From assembly GCA_021847835.1 (NCBI GenBank), contig JAJZPR010000002.1:62001-126000 (forward strand): DNA of 64,000 nt. Reading direction: 5' to 3'. How positions within the stretch are numbered: the first letter of the stretch is position 1; each line of letters opens with the position of its first letter. Under the pieces are notes generated by a model. It worked only from the letters and a program-made list of their open reading frames with translations, was not told the origin of the DNA and made no database searches. The DNA comes from Pseudomonadota bacterium. Lineage in GTDB: Bacteria > Pseudomonadota > Gammaproteobacteria > Burkholderiales > Thiobacillaceae. This document shows positions 7,506 through 14,927 of the stretch, one piece after another. The translations under genes were made by a program, and so were the position numbers.

Positions 7506-9704
7506 CTACTTGTTGTTGCGTTTGCGCAGATAGGTCTCGAACTCCGCTGCCGGTAGCGGCGGAGAGAGCAGGTAGCCCTGCGCCTCCTCGCAGCCCTCGT
7601 CGAGCAGGAAGGCCAGTTGCTCGCGCGTTTCCACGCCCTCGGCCACGATGCCCAGGCGCAGGCTGCGCGCCAGCTGGATGATGGCGCGCACGATCGCGGC
7701 ATCGTCGGGATCGGTGGTGATGTCGCGCACGAAGCTCCGGTCGATCTTCAGGCGGTCGACGACGAAGCGCTTGAGGTAGCTGAACGAGGAATAGCCGGTG
7801 CCGAAGTCGTCGATGGACAGGCGCACGCCCAGGGCTCTCAGGCGCCGCACCGTGTCCAGGTTGTTCCCGGCGTCCTCCAGCAGGATCGATTCGGTCAGTT
7901 CCAGTTCCAGCAGATGCGGCGGCAGGCCGCTGCGGTTGAGCGCGCCGGCCACCGACTCGATCAGGTTGGGGCGGCGGAACTGCATGGCCGACAGGTTGAC
8001 CGAAATGGTGATGTCGGCGAAGCCCGCTTCGCGCCAGGCCTGCGCCTGCATGCAGGCTTCCACCATTACCCAGGAGCCGATGGGCACGATCAGGCCGCTT
8101 TCCTCGGCCACCGGAATGAAGCGGTCCGGCTCCACTTCGCCCAGCTCCGGGCTGTTCCAGCGCAGCAGCGCTTCGGCCCCGATGACCCTGCCGGTGCCGA
8201 TGTCGATCTGCGGCTGGAAGTCCAGCAGAAACTCTTCCCGCACAAGCGCCTGATGCAGCCGGTTCTGTAGCAGCAGATGTTCGTGCGCCTGCTGGTTCAT
8301 TGCCACGTCGAAGAAACGGTAGGTGTTGCGTCCCGCGTCCTTGGCGTCGTACATGGCGGTGTCGGACTTTTGCAGCAGGGTGTCGAAATCGTCGCCGTCA
8401 TCGGGGTAGATCGCGATGCCGATGCTGCACGAAGTGTTCAGACAGCGGCCGCCGATTTCCACCGGCTCGGACAGTCCGGCGAGAATCTCGTCGGCGATGC
8501 CCTCTATCGTCCCCAGGTCCGGCATTTCGCCGAGCAGCACGATGAATTCGTCGCCGCCCTGGCGGCTGATGGTGTCGATGCCGCGGGTGCAGCGGGACAG
8601 GCGCTCGACCACGTTCAGCAGCAGCTGGTCGCCGGCGGCGTGGCCCAGCGTGTCGTTCACCATCTTGAAGTTGTCCAGGTCGAGAAACAGCATGGCGACA
8701 TGCGTTTTCGACTCGTCTGCCAGGGCCCGTGCATGCTCGAAGCGGTCGCGCAGCAGGATGCGGTTGGGCAGGCCGGTGAGGGAGTCGTGGTGGGCAAGGA
8801 ACTGGATGCGCTCTTCCGCCTGCTTGCGCTCGGTGATGTCGCGGTCCACGCCCTGGAAGCCGATCAGGCGGCCCGCCTCGTCGAACAGCGGCGATGCGTT
8901 CGATTCGATGATGCGGTAGCTGCCGTCCCGGTGCCGCCGGCGCAGCACCACATTCTGCCAGGCGTGCGCCGTCGCCACGGCTTTCTGGAAATTCTCCCGG
9001 TACAGCGTCAGATCGTCGGGGTGCACCAGTTCGCCGGCCTCCATGGCCAGGAATTCGTCCACCGCATAGCCCAGCATGGCGGCGCCGCGCTGGTTGCTGT
9101 AGGTGTGCCTGCCCTGCAGATCGACGGCCCAGATCCAGTCGGCGGACTGCTCGGCCATGGCGCGGTAGCGGGCTTCGCTCGCGCGCAGCGCCTCCTCGGC
9201 GCGCTTGCGTTCGCTGATGTCGATGAAGGTGACCACCGCGCCCACCAGCTCGCCGTTGCGGTACATCGGGTGCGACCAGTACTCCACCGGGAAGCTGCTG
9301 CCGTCCTTGCGCCAGTGCACCTCGCTGTCCACGTGCGTTGGTCTGCCTTGCAGGGTGGAATGACGAACGTGGCAATGTTCCTTGGGGTAGGGACGGCCGT
9401 CCGGGTAGGTGTGGTGGATGAGCGCATGCACGCTCTTGCCGAGCATCTCGTCCATTTCGTAGCCCAGCATCCTGAGGCAGGCGGGATTCACGAAGGTGCA
9501 AATGCCATTGGCGTCGACCCCGAAAATGGCTTCCGGCGATGAATCCAGCAGCAGCCGGAAGCGTTCCTCGCTCTCGCGCAGCGACGCCACCATCTGCTGA
9601 TGGGACATGACCAGGTCGGCGTAATGTGAGTGGATGTCGGCGGGAGATGGAGCGATGCTGTGCACGGCGGGTGAGAGGAGCGATGGCGCAGATTGCCAAA
9701 TCAT
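7506..9704 (-). CDS. PAS-PAS-GGDEF-EAL cyclic-di-GMP signalling protein
   Basis: 732 aa. A short N-terminal extension without clear transmembrane helices is followed by two PAS domains (about 45-165 and 172-290), each ending in a PAC-type DISERKRAEE or DITERKQAEE linker. A GGDEF domain follows (about 295-460, intact RQGGDEFIVLLG), then an EAL domain (about 470-725, with GAEALLRW and IDDFGTGYSS). Both catalytic motifs are intact, so it could make and degrade c-di-GMP, with the PAS domains choosing the output. The protein is probably soluble. The gene is transcribed alone. Confidence 0.95.
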   Translation of the reverse strand: MIWQSAPSLLSPAVHSIAPSPADIHSHYADLVMSHQQMVASLRESEERFRLLLDSSPEAIFGVDANGICTFVNPACLRMLGYEMDEMLGKSVHALIHHTYPDGRPYPKEHCHVRHSTLQGRPTHVDSEVHWRKDGSSFPVEYWSHPMYRNGELVGAVVTFIDISERKRAEEALRASEARYRAMAEQSADWIWAVDLQGRHTYSNQRGAAMLGYAVDEFLAMEAGELVHPDDLTLYRENFQKAVATAHAWQNVVLRRRHRDGSYRIIESNASPLFDEAGRLIGFQGVDRDITERKQAEERIQFLAHHDSLTGLPNRILLRDRFEHARALADESKTHVAMLFLDLDNFKMVNDTLGHAAGDQLLLNVVERLSRCTRGIDTISRQGGDEFIVLLGEMPDLGTIEGIADEILAGLSEPVEIGGRCLNTSCSIGIAIYPDDGDDFDTLLQKSDTAMYDAKDAGRNTYRFFDVAMNQQAHEHLLLQNRLHQALVREEFLLDFQPQIDIGTGRVIGAEALLRWNSPELGEVEPDRFIPVAEESGLIVPIGSWVMVEACMQAQAWREAGFADITISVNLSAMQFRRPNLIESVAGALNRSGLPPHLLELELTESILLEDAGNNLDTVRRLRALGVRLSIDDFGTGYSSFSYLKRFVVDRLKIDRSFVRDITTDPDDAAIVRAIIQLARSLRLGIVAEGVETREQLAFLLDEGCEEAQGYLLSPPLPAAEFETYLRKRNNK

Positions 9705-9840
9705 AAGCCCAATATGCCGCCCTGCCTACCGGCAAAAAATGACAGCCGGGCTGGTATGAAAGTGGGATGGAAAGACCGCTTGCCCAGGCAGAAGCCCACG
9801 CCCGCTGGCGCCCGGCCCGGGCGCGGCAGGCCTGGGGCCC

Positions 9841-9921
9841 TTACTGCACCAGCCAGATTGCCAGCCATGCGATGCCCAGGCAGATGGTGCAGGCGAGGAT
9901 GATTTTTACATGCTTGGGCAT
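9841..9921 (-). CDS. Possible 26-residue single-helix membrane peptide
   Basis: This short ORF starts 14 bp after the stop of the DUF1993 gene on the same strand. The peptide begins MPKHVK and continues as one hydrophobic segment of about 20 residues (IILACTICLGIAWLAIWL) ending VQ. The positive N-terminus and single helix are typical of small membrane proteins. No good Shine-Dalgarno is visible, so translation might depend on coupling to the gene upstream. This is a tentative call. Confidence 0.35.
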   Translation of the reverse strand: MPKHVKIILACTICLGIAWLAIWLVQ

Positions 9922-9935
9922 GGGGCAGGCGTGGG

Positions 9936-10442
9936 CTATTTGTTGCCCAGGTAATCCTTCTTGCCCAACTCCACCCCGTTGTGGCGCAGGATGTCGTAGG
10001 CGGTGGTAATGTGGAAGAAGAAATTCGGCAGCACGCGGTTCAGCAGGTATTCCTGCCCTTTATAAGTCACCGTGGTCTCGCCGCGCTTGATGCTGACTTC
10101 CTTTTCCTCGCTGCCGTCGATCTGCTCGGGCTTGAAGGAATTCACGAATTCGATGGTCTTCTGCACCCGCGCGATCAGTTCGGGGAAAGTCTGCTCGCTG
10201 TTGTCGAACTTGGGCGGCTCCGTCCCGGCCAGATAGGCGCTGCCGTTTTTTGCCGCGTCGGTCGCGATCTGGATCTGCCTGGAAAACGGAAACATGTCCG
10301 GATAAAACCGGTAATTGATCAGCGCTGCGGGGTCGATTTTTCTTTCCTCGCAGTGCGCCGCCGCCTTGTCGAGGATGGCGATCAGGTTGGTCAGCATGCG
10401 GGTGAACACCGGCACCGAAATCTGGTACATCGAAACAGCCAT
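9936..10442 (-). CDS. DUF1993 family protein
   Basis: 168 aa. AGGAG lies 7 bp before the ATG. The sequence has the DUF1993 pattern: MYQISVPVFTRMLTNLIAILDKA, LINYRFYPDMFPFSRQIQIATDAAK, AYLAGTEPP, and a C-terminal LPNFFFHITTAYDILRHNGVELGKKDYLG. The His-containing helices resemble the DinB/YfiT four-helix bundle, which often binds a metal, but the function is not established. It diverges from the L,D-transpeptidase gene with 47 bp between starts and is followed by a possible small membrane peptide. Confidence 0.9.
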   Translation of the reverse strand: MAVSMYQISVPVFTRMLTNLIAILDKAAAHCEERKIDPAALINYRFYPDMFPFSRQIQIATDAAKNGSAYLAGTEPPKFDNSEQTFPELIARVQKTIEFVNSFKPEQIDGSEEKEVSIKRGETTVTYKGQEYLLNRVLPNFFFHITTAYDILRHNGVELGKKDYLGNK

Positions 10443-10489
10443 GAGATGCTCCTGGAAGGGGTTTGAGCGAAATTGAATACAATGACGAG

Positions 10490-11434
10490 ATGTTCAGCCT
10501 AGCACAAGCCGCGGCCCTGTCCCGGGCACGAAAAAACAGCCTGGTGATTCTTGCCGTGCAGCGGTTTGTTGCCGCTTTCGTTGCGGCCTTGAGCCTTGCC
10601 GCGCTGGCGGACGAGCTGCCTCCGCTTTCCGACAGGGTCGCGGGCGGCGACGGCATGTACATGGTCTGGCCCGGCGATATCCTGATCGGCATCGGCGCCC
10701 GTTTCGGCGTGGATTACAAACTCCTGGCGCGCGACAACGCCCTCGCCGACGAGAACCGCATTTACGCCGGCAAGCCGCTGCGCATCCGCAACCCGCACAT
10801 CGTGCCGGCGGGAATGGGAGACGGCATTCTCATCAACATTCCGCAGCGCATGCTGTTTCACTTCGGCCGGGGCGAGCTGCTCGCCGCCTACCCCGTGGGC
10901 TTGGGCAAGCCCGACTGGCCCACGCCGGAAGGGCAGTTCCGGATCGTCACGCGGGAAACCCACAAATCCTGGATAGTGCCCAAATCCATACAGGAGGAAA
11001 TGCGCCGCGAATCCAAAATCGTGCAGCAGGAAGTGCCGCCCGGCCCCGACAACCCCCTGGGCGCGCACTGGCTGGGCCTGAATCTGTGGGGCTACGGCAT
11101 CCACGGTACCATTGCCCCCTCGAGCGTATACCGCTTCCGCAGCCATGGCTGCATCCGCCTGCACCCGGACGACATCGCCGAGCTTTTCGACAAGGTGAAA
11201 ATCGGCGCCCGCGGCCGCCTGATCTACCAGCCCGTATTGCTGGCAGTCGTCGAGGACGGCCGCATCCTGCTGGAAGTGCATGCCGACATCTACGGGAAGG
11301 GCGGCGACCCCGCGCAAACCGTGCGCGACATGGCGGCGGCCAATGGCTTGAGCCAGGCCATCGACTGGCCGTTGGCGGAGGCGGTGATTGCCGCGCAGGA
11401 AGGGCGGGCCGCCGAAGTCGGGCGGCTGCCTTGA
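10490..11434 (+). CDS. L,D-transpeptidase (YkuD/ErfK family)
   Basis: 314 aa from the ATG at 10490; an in-frame TTG at 10463 is an alternative. The N-terminus has an uncleaved-anchor or signal-like segment (about 18-40). A LysM-like segment follows (about 56-105, MVWPGDILIGIGARFGVDYKLLARDN). The YkuD catalytic domain (about 112-245) has His205 and the hallmark SHGCIRL with Cys221. The enzyme cross-links peptidoglycan meso-DAP residues or anchors proteins in the periplasm. It is followed 18 bp later by a MepK-like endopeptidase, a cell-wall pair also seen in E. coli as ycbB/ycbK. Confidence 0.93.
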   Translation: MFSLAQAAALSRARKNSLVILAVQRFVAAFVAALSLAALADELPPLSDRVAGGDGMYMVWPGDILIGIGARFGVDYKLLARDNALADENRIYAGKPLRIRNPHIVPAGMGDGILINIPQRMLFHFGRGELLAAYPVGLGKPDWPTPEGQFRIVTRETHKSWIVPKSIQEEMRRESKIVQQEVPPGPDNPLGAHWLGLNLWGYGIHGTIAPSSVYRFRSHGCIRLHPDDIAELFDKVKIGARGRLIYQPVLLAVVEDGRILLEVHADIYGKGGDPAQTVRDMAAANGLSQAIDWPLAEAVIAAQEGRAAEVGRLP

Positions 11435-11452
11435 TCTGGTAAAATGAGGGCC

Positions 11453-11995
11453 ATGAAGCATCCCGTCAGTCGCAGGAGTTTTCTCAAACTGGGCCTGCTC
11501 GCAGCCCTGCCGGCACCGGCCTGGGCCAATGCCGGGCTGGCCGCGGCCGAGCGCCGCCTGCGGTTTCACAACCTCCATACCGGCGAAAAGGCCGATCTGG
11601 CTTACTGGGCAGAAGGCGGCTACGTGCCCGAATCGCTGGCCGAAATCAACCGTGTCCTGCGCGACCATCGCACGGACGAAGCGGCTGTCATCGATCCCCG
11701 CCTGCTCGACCTGCTCCATCGCCTGAACGGCTCCATAGGCGCCGGCGGCGCTTTCGAAGTCATTTCCGGCTACCGTTCCCCGGCCAGCAACCAGGCTCTG
11801 GCGAATACCAGCACCGGCGTGGCCAGGCGCAGCCTGCACATGGAAGGCAAGGCCATCGACCTGCGCCTGCCCGGCATCGCCCTTGCCGATCTGCAGCGCG
11901 CCGCGCTCAAGCTGCAAGGCGGCGGCGTCGGCTACTACCCCGCGTCCAATTTCGTGCACCTGGACGTGGGCCGGGTGCGAGCCTGGGCAGGCTGA
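11453..11995 (+). CDS. MepK/YcbK-like murein endopeptidase (DUF882, M15 fold)
   Basis: 180 aa from the ATG at 11453, which has GAGGG just upstream; an ATG at 11444 is also in frame. The N-terminus VSRRSFLKLGLLAALP is a twin-arginine signal peptide, so export is probably through Tat. The catalytic domain has FEVISGYRSP, SLHMEGKAID and FVHLDVG, giving zinc ligands His129, Asp136 and His169, as in M15/DUF882 enzymes. MepK in E. coli cuts the 3-3 cross-links made by L,D-transpeptidases. The upstream neighbour is just such an enzyme, so the pair probably remodels 3-3 cross-links. Confidence 0.9.
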   Translation: MKHPVSRRSFLKLGLLAALPAPAWANAGLAAAERRLRFHNLHTGEKADLAYWAEGGYVPESLAEINRVLRDHRTDEAAVIDPRLLDLLHRLNGSIGAGGAFEVISGYRSPASNQALANTSTGVARRSLHMEGKAIDLRLPGIALADLQRAALKLQGGGVGYYPASNFVHLDVGRVRAWAG

Positions 11996-12209
11996 GCCCC
12001 GCAGTCCGGGCCGTCCGCGTCCGGGCCATCTGCGCCTGCCTTCCAAAAATCTGCCACCCATGCTCACGGCCAGCCCGGCCATTTGCTATACATAAACGAG
12101 TTGCTGCCTAACCCAGGCAGAAAACAACTGCCGGAACGAGCACATGGGCAGATTGCGCCCAGGTGCGGGAGATGGTTTTTCCTGTTGATAGCGTATGGAG
12201 AATGAAGCA

Positions 12210-12563
12210 ATGGCCAGACAGTCACGCCCCGCAGAAAGCAAGCCTGAAGCCCCGAACATCACCTGGCACGGCTACCACACCCTGGAAGAGCGCGAAAACA
12301 TGATCCGCGAAGCCGCCTACTACCGTTATCTTGAGCATGGCTGCTGCGACGGCCATGATCTCGACGACTGGCTGGAGGCAGAAACAGACCTGGAACACAG
12401 GGCACCTTCCCCGCCGGAAGTCACGCCACTCAGTGTGCAGCAAAGCAGCGTACACGGCGCCGCCTCGAACGACAAACTGAAGCGCGCCGTCAAACGCAAA
12501 CCGCGCAAAGCCATCCCCCAGATCGAAAGCGTCGAGCCCTCGGAAGCGCCGTTAAGAGAATGA
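12210..12563 (+). CDS. DUF2934 domain protein
   Basis: 117 aa from the ATG at 12210 (GGAG 9 bp upstream); an ATG at 12195 adds five residues. The recognisable part is at about residues 28-62, TLEERENMIREAAYYRYLEHG then DLDDWLEAE, the helix-turn-helix-like DUF2934 motif. The C-terminal half is low-complexity and basic (LKRAVKRKPRKAIPQ). Function is unknown, though the basic tail suggests nucleic-acid or membrane contact. A small protein gene follows 46 bp later. About 210 bp upstream hold no gene and nothing I can name. Confidence 0.8.
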   Translation: MARQSRPAESKPEAPNITWHGYHTLEERENMIREAAYYRYLEHGCCDGHDLDDWLEAETDLEHRAPSPPEVTPLSVQQSSVHGAASNDKLKRAVKRKPRKAIPQIESVEPSEAPLRE

Positions 12564-12609
12564 TCCTGCGCTGAAAAACACTTTGCCCTCGCATATGGAA
12601 AGCGGACTC

Positions 12610-12855
12610 ATGAGCGATCACCTTCCCCATACCCCCCACATTCCCCAGGTCGGCGCCCCCGATCCCGAACTCCAGACCTCGCCCATCTTCGACGAGTACG
12701 ACGAAATCTCCCTCGACATGGAGCTTGAGACTGGCGCCTGCTACTTCAACAACGTGGTCTACCCGGTGGGCCAGTTTCTGCTTTCCGGCAGCGAAATGCT
12801 GCATTGCGAAGAGCGCGGTGTTTGGATGCGCCGGGGAGAAATGCGGCCGGAGTAG
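12610..12855 (+). CDS. Small conserved-looking protein, DUF1496-like
   Basis: 81 aa from the ATG at 12610; an in-frame ATG at 12595 is possible. The N-terminal half is acidic and proline-rich (PHTPHIPQ, IFDEYDEISLD). The C-terminal half, GACYFNNVVYPVGQFLLSG then MLHCEERGVWMRRG, looks like a small SPT/DUF1496-type fold in which a Cys pair flanks a short beta-meander. The family assignment is tentative. It follows the DUF2934 gene in the same direction, so they may be cotranscribed. Confidence 0.6.
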   Translation: MSDHLPHTPHIPQVGAPDPELQTSPIFDEYDEISLDMELETGACYFNNVVYPVGQFLLSGSEMLHCEERGVWMRRGEMRPE

Positions 12856-12858
12856 GGG

Positions 12859-12937
12859 CGTCACTGCGAGGCATGCAGTGACGTGGCAATCCATGGGGGC
12901 TGGTTTTCTGGATTGCCGCGCTGCGCGCGATGACGGC
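12859..12937. repeat. REP/MITE-like imperfect palindrome
   Basis: An interspersed-repeat-like element of about 79 bp. The left end CGTCACTGCGAGGCATGCAG is mirrored by the right end CGCGATGACG, and GGCAATCCATG pairs with CTGGATTGCC inside. It lies between two convergent small genes. The pattern matches the common bacterial repeat type with outward GTCATTGCGAG ends. Confidence 0.65.
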
Positions 12938-12951
12938 GGTGAGGCCTCCGA

Positions 12952-13197
12952 TTACCGCTTGAGCGGACTTTCGGCGCAACGGATGATTTCTTCGTTGCTG
13001 CCCAACTCAAGGCAATGGCGCAGGTCGCCCGAGGGCAGATGCCGGTGCCGGTGTCCATGCGCCTTGCGCCTGGCTTGCGGCCTTGCCTGGGCAGCGGAGG
13101 ATTCCACCTCCGCCGGGGCCGTGGCGCCCGGCATGCCGTCTGCCTGCACAAGGCCGGCGGCGCCCAGCAACATCAGGGTAAGGAACCAGGTTTTCAT
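12952..13197 (-). CDS. Small periplasmic protein, His-rich, unknown function
   Basis: 81 aa. AGGAGG lies 8 bp before the ATG. The signal peptide MKTWFLTLMLLGAAGLVQA is followed by an Ala/Pro linker and a basic His-rich stretch HGHRHRH. The C-terminal LRHCLELGSNEEIIRCAE has two cysteines that could pair. Small proteins ending in a CLxLxSNxEIxRCAE-like motif occur in betaproteobacteria, but no function is known to me. The His cluster suggests metal binding. Confidence 0.75.
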   Translation of the reverse strand: MKTWFLTLMLLGAAGLVQADGMPGATAPAEVESSAAQARPQARRKAHGHRHRHLPSGDLRHCLELGSNEEIIRCAESPLKR

Positions 13198-13334
13198 CGA
13201 GTTCTCCTCCTATGTCTTTTGTCGGACGCGGGGAACGTCTGCATCCATGATAGACGGCCGCTCGCTCATGTTCTAGCCTGTCCTAAAGCCTTTCGCAATC
13301 ACCGGGCTCCTTCAACATGGCGGCCAGGGCCTCA

Positions 13335-13490
13335 TCAGTTGTGCCAGTCGTTGCGCCTCGGTTCCCGGCTGATTGTCGCAGCAGAGCGCCCCCGTTCGCG
13401 GGCAATCTGCGCAGGTTTGAAGCCAAGAGAAAGCGGACTCTGAATCAGTGTCCGTTCTTCACTGCTCAGGTGCGTATACTTTCGTCCCAT
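13335..13490 (-). pseudogene. IS30-family transposase remnant (N-terminal 51 residues)
   Basis: The translation begins MGRKYTHLSSEERTLIQ and continues GFKPAQIARERGRSAATISRE, the helix-turn-helix N-terminus of IS30-family transposases. It stops after 51 residues (RRNDWHN), whereas full enzymes are over 300 aa and carry a DDE domain. No DDE domain or terminal inverted repeat was seen nearby. The rest of the 13198-13550 gap (about 350 bp between the His-rich protein and the HDAC-family gene) shows no other gene. Confidence 0.8.
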
Positions 13491-13550
13491 GCAACATGAC
13501 TTCCTGAAAAATGTTGCACTTGGTTCTTGAGCGCGCCCTGCCAAACAGCC

Positions 13551-14474
13551 ATGACCACTGCTTATATCAGCCATTCTGCCTGCCTGCTGCACGACATGGG
13601 CCGCGGCCATCCCGAATGCCCGGCGCGACTCAAGGCCATCGAAGAGCAGCTCGTTGCGGACGGCATTTTTCCGTTGCTGCAGCATCACGACGCGCCCCGG
13701 GCCACCCGCGGGCAGCTCGAAAGCGTGCACGGCGCGGCCTACGTCGACGCCATCGAGGCCGCTTCCCCGGCCGAGGGCCTGGTCATGCTCGACCCTGACA
13801 CCTGGATGTGCCCGCACACCTGGGAAGCGGCCCTGCGCGCGGCCGGCGCCGTCGTGCTTGCCACCGACCTCGTCATGCAGGGCAGGGCCGAGAACGCCTT
13901 CTGCAACGTGCGTCCGCCCGGCCATCATGCCACCCGCAGCCAGGCAATGGGTTTCTGCCTGTTCAACAACGTTGCCGTCGGCGTCGCCCACGCGCTCGGA
14001 CATCACGGTCTGGAGCGCGTGGCCATCGTCGACTTCGACGTGCACCACGGCAACGGCACCGAAGACATTTTCCGGGACGACCCGCGCGTGATGCTGTGCT
14101 CGAGCTTTCAGCATCCATTCTATCCCTACTCGGGGGCCGATACCGTCAGCGACCACATCATTCCCGCTCCGCTGCCGGCCTATACCGACGGCACCGGCTT
14201 TCGCGCCGCGGTCACGCAAAAATTCCTGCCGGCGCTGAACCGCTTCAAGCCGCAGATGATTTTTGCCTCTGCCGGCTTCGACGCCCACCGCGAAGACGGC
14301 ATGGCCAGCCTCGGGCTGGTGGAGGACGATTACGCCTGGATTACGCGGGAGATCAGGAAGCTGGCCGACGTCCATGCCGGCCGCCGCGTGGTTTCGACCC
14401 TGGAGGGCGGCTACGATCTGCCCGCGCTGGGCCGCAGCGCGGCGGCGCATGTCAAGGCGTTGTGCGATGGCTGA
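13551..14474 (+). CDS. Histone deacetylase family protein (arginase/deacetylase fold)
   Basis: 307 aa from the ATG at 13551. The class II deacetylase motifs are complete. RPPGHHA provides the charge-relay His pair, DFDVHHGNGT the zinc Asp and His, SAGFDAHREDGMASL the second zinc Asp, and LEGGYDL the C-terminal motif with the Gly-Gly-Tyr. Bacterial members include acetoin utilisation-type and acetylpolyamine or protein amidohydrolases, and the substrate cannot be told here. It is a single gene, converging with the coiled-coil gene at 14524. The start lacks an evident Shine-Dalgarno. Confidence 0.93.
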   Translation: MTTAYISHSACLLHDMGRGHPECPARLKAIEEQLVADGIFPLLQHHDAPRATRGQLESVHGAAYVDAIEAASPAEGLVMLDPDTWMCPHTWEAALRAAGAVVLATDLVMQGRAENAFCNVRPPGHHATRSQAMGFCLFNNVAVGVAHALGHHGLERVAIVDFDVHHGNGTEDIFRDDPRVMLCSSFQHPFYPYSGADTVSDHIIPAPLPAYTDGTGFRAAVTQKFLPALNRFKPQMIFASAGFDAHREDGMASLGLVEDDYAWITREIRKLADVHAGRRVVSTLEGGYDLPALGRSAAAHVKALCDG

Positions 14475-14523
14475 GCATCCTGCCGGCCGGCATGGCGCGT
14501 TTCCCGTGCCGGATGGCAATGGG

Positions 14524-14814
14524 CTATTTGTGGAAATGCGTCTTGGCCTTGTCGAACGCCTCGCGCAGCGCCGCCCAGGCGCTGTCGGTGCCGGCTTTCA
14601 GGTCTTTCCAGGCATCTTCGCTGCTGGCCTGTACTTCCTTCAGCCTGGCGGTGGCTTCGTCGCGTTTCTTGCGCAGGTCGTCCATGCGCATTTCATATTC
14701 GATGGTCAGATCGTTCTTTGCGCCGCGGGCCTTTTCCTCCCATTTGCCGATGTCGGCATTCCACTCGTCCAGCTTCGTTTTGAACTGCTCGATGTATTCC
14801 TTGCGCGTGGTCAT
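14524..14814 (-). CDS. Small coiled-coil protein
   Basis: 96 aa. AGGAG lies 7-8 bp before the ATG. Almost the whole sequence is charged and helical (MTTRKEYIEQFKTKLDEWN, DLRKKRDEATARLKEVQ, DAWKDLKAGTDSAWAALREA). Heptad spacing of Leu, Ile, Ala and Trp predicts one or two long amphipathic helices. No signal peptide or cysteine is present. Proteins of this type occur widely as small cytosolic coiled coils without assigned function. It lies 113 bp downstream of the PDC-sensor gene on the same strand. Confidence 0.8.
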   Translation of the reverse strand: MTTRKEYIEQFKTKLDEWNADIGKWEEKARGAKNDLTIEYEMRMDDLRKKRDEATARLKEVQASSEDAWKDLKAGTDSAWAALREAFDKAKTHFHK

Positions 14815-14927
14815 GTTGTTCTCCTGTGTGGGTAAACGATGCGGCGGCCCGCATCCCGCTTCAAGCTTATGAAAAAAATGCAGCTTTTGCTTCGATCCCG
14901 ACAGCAGGCCGCGCGGCGCGCCTGGCG

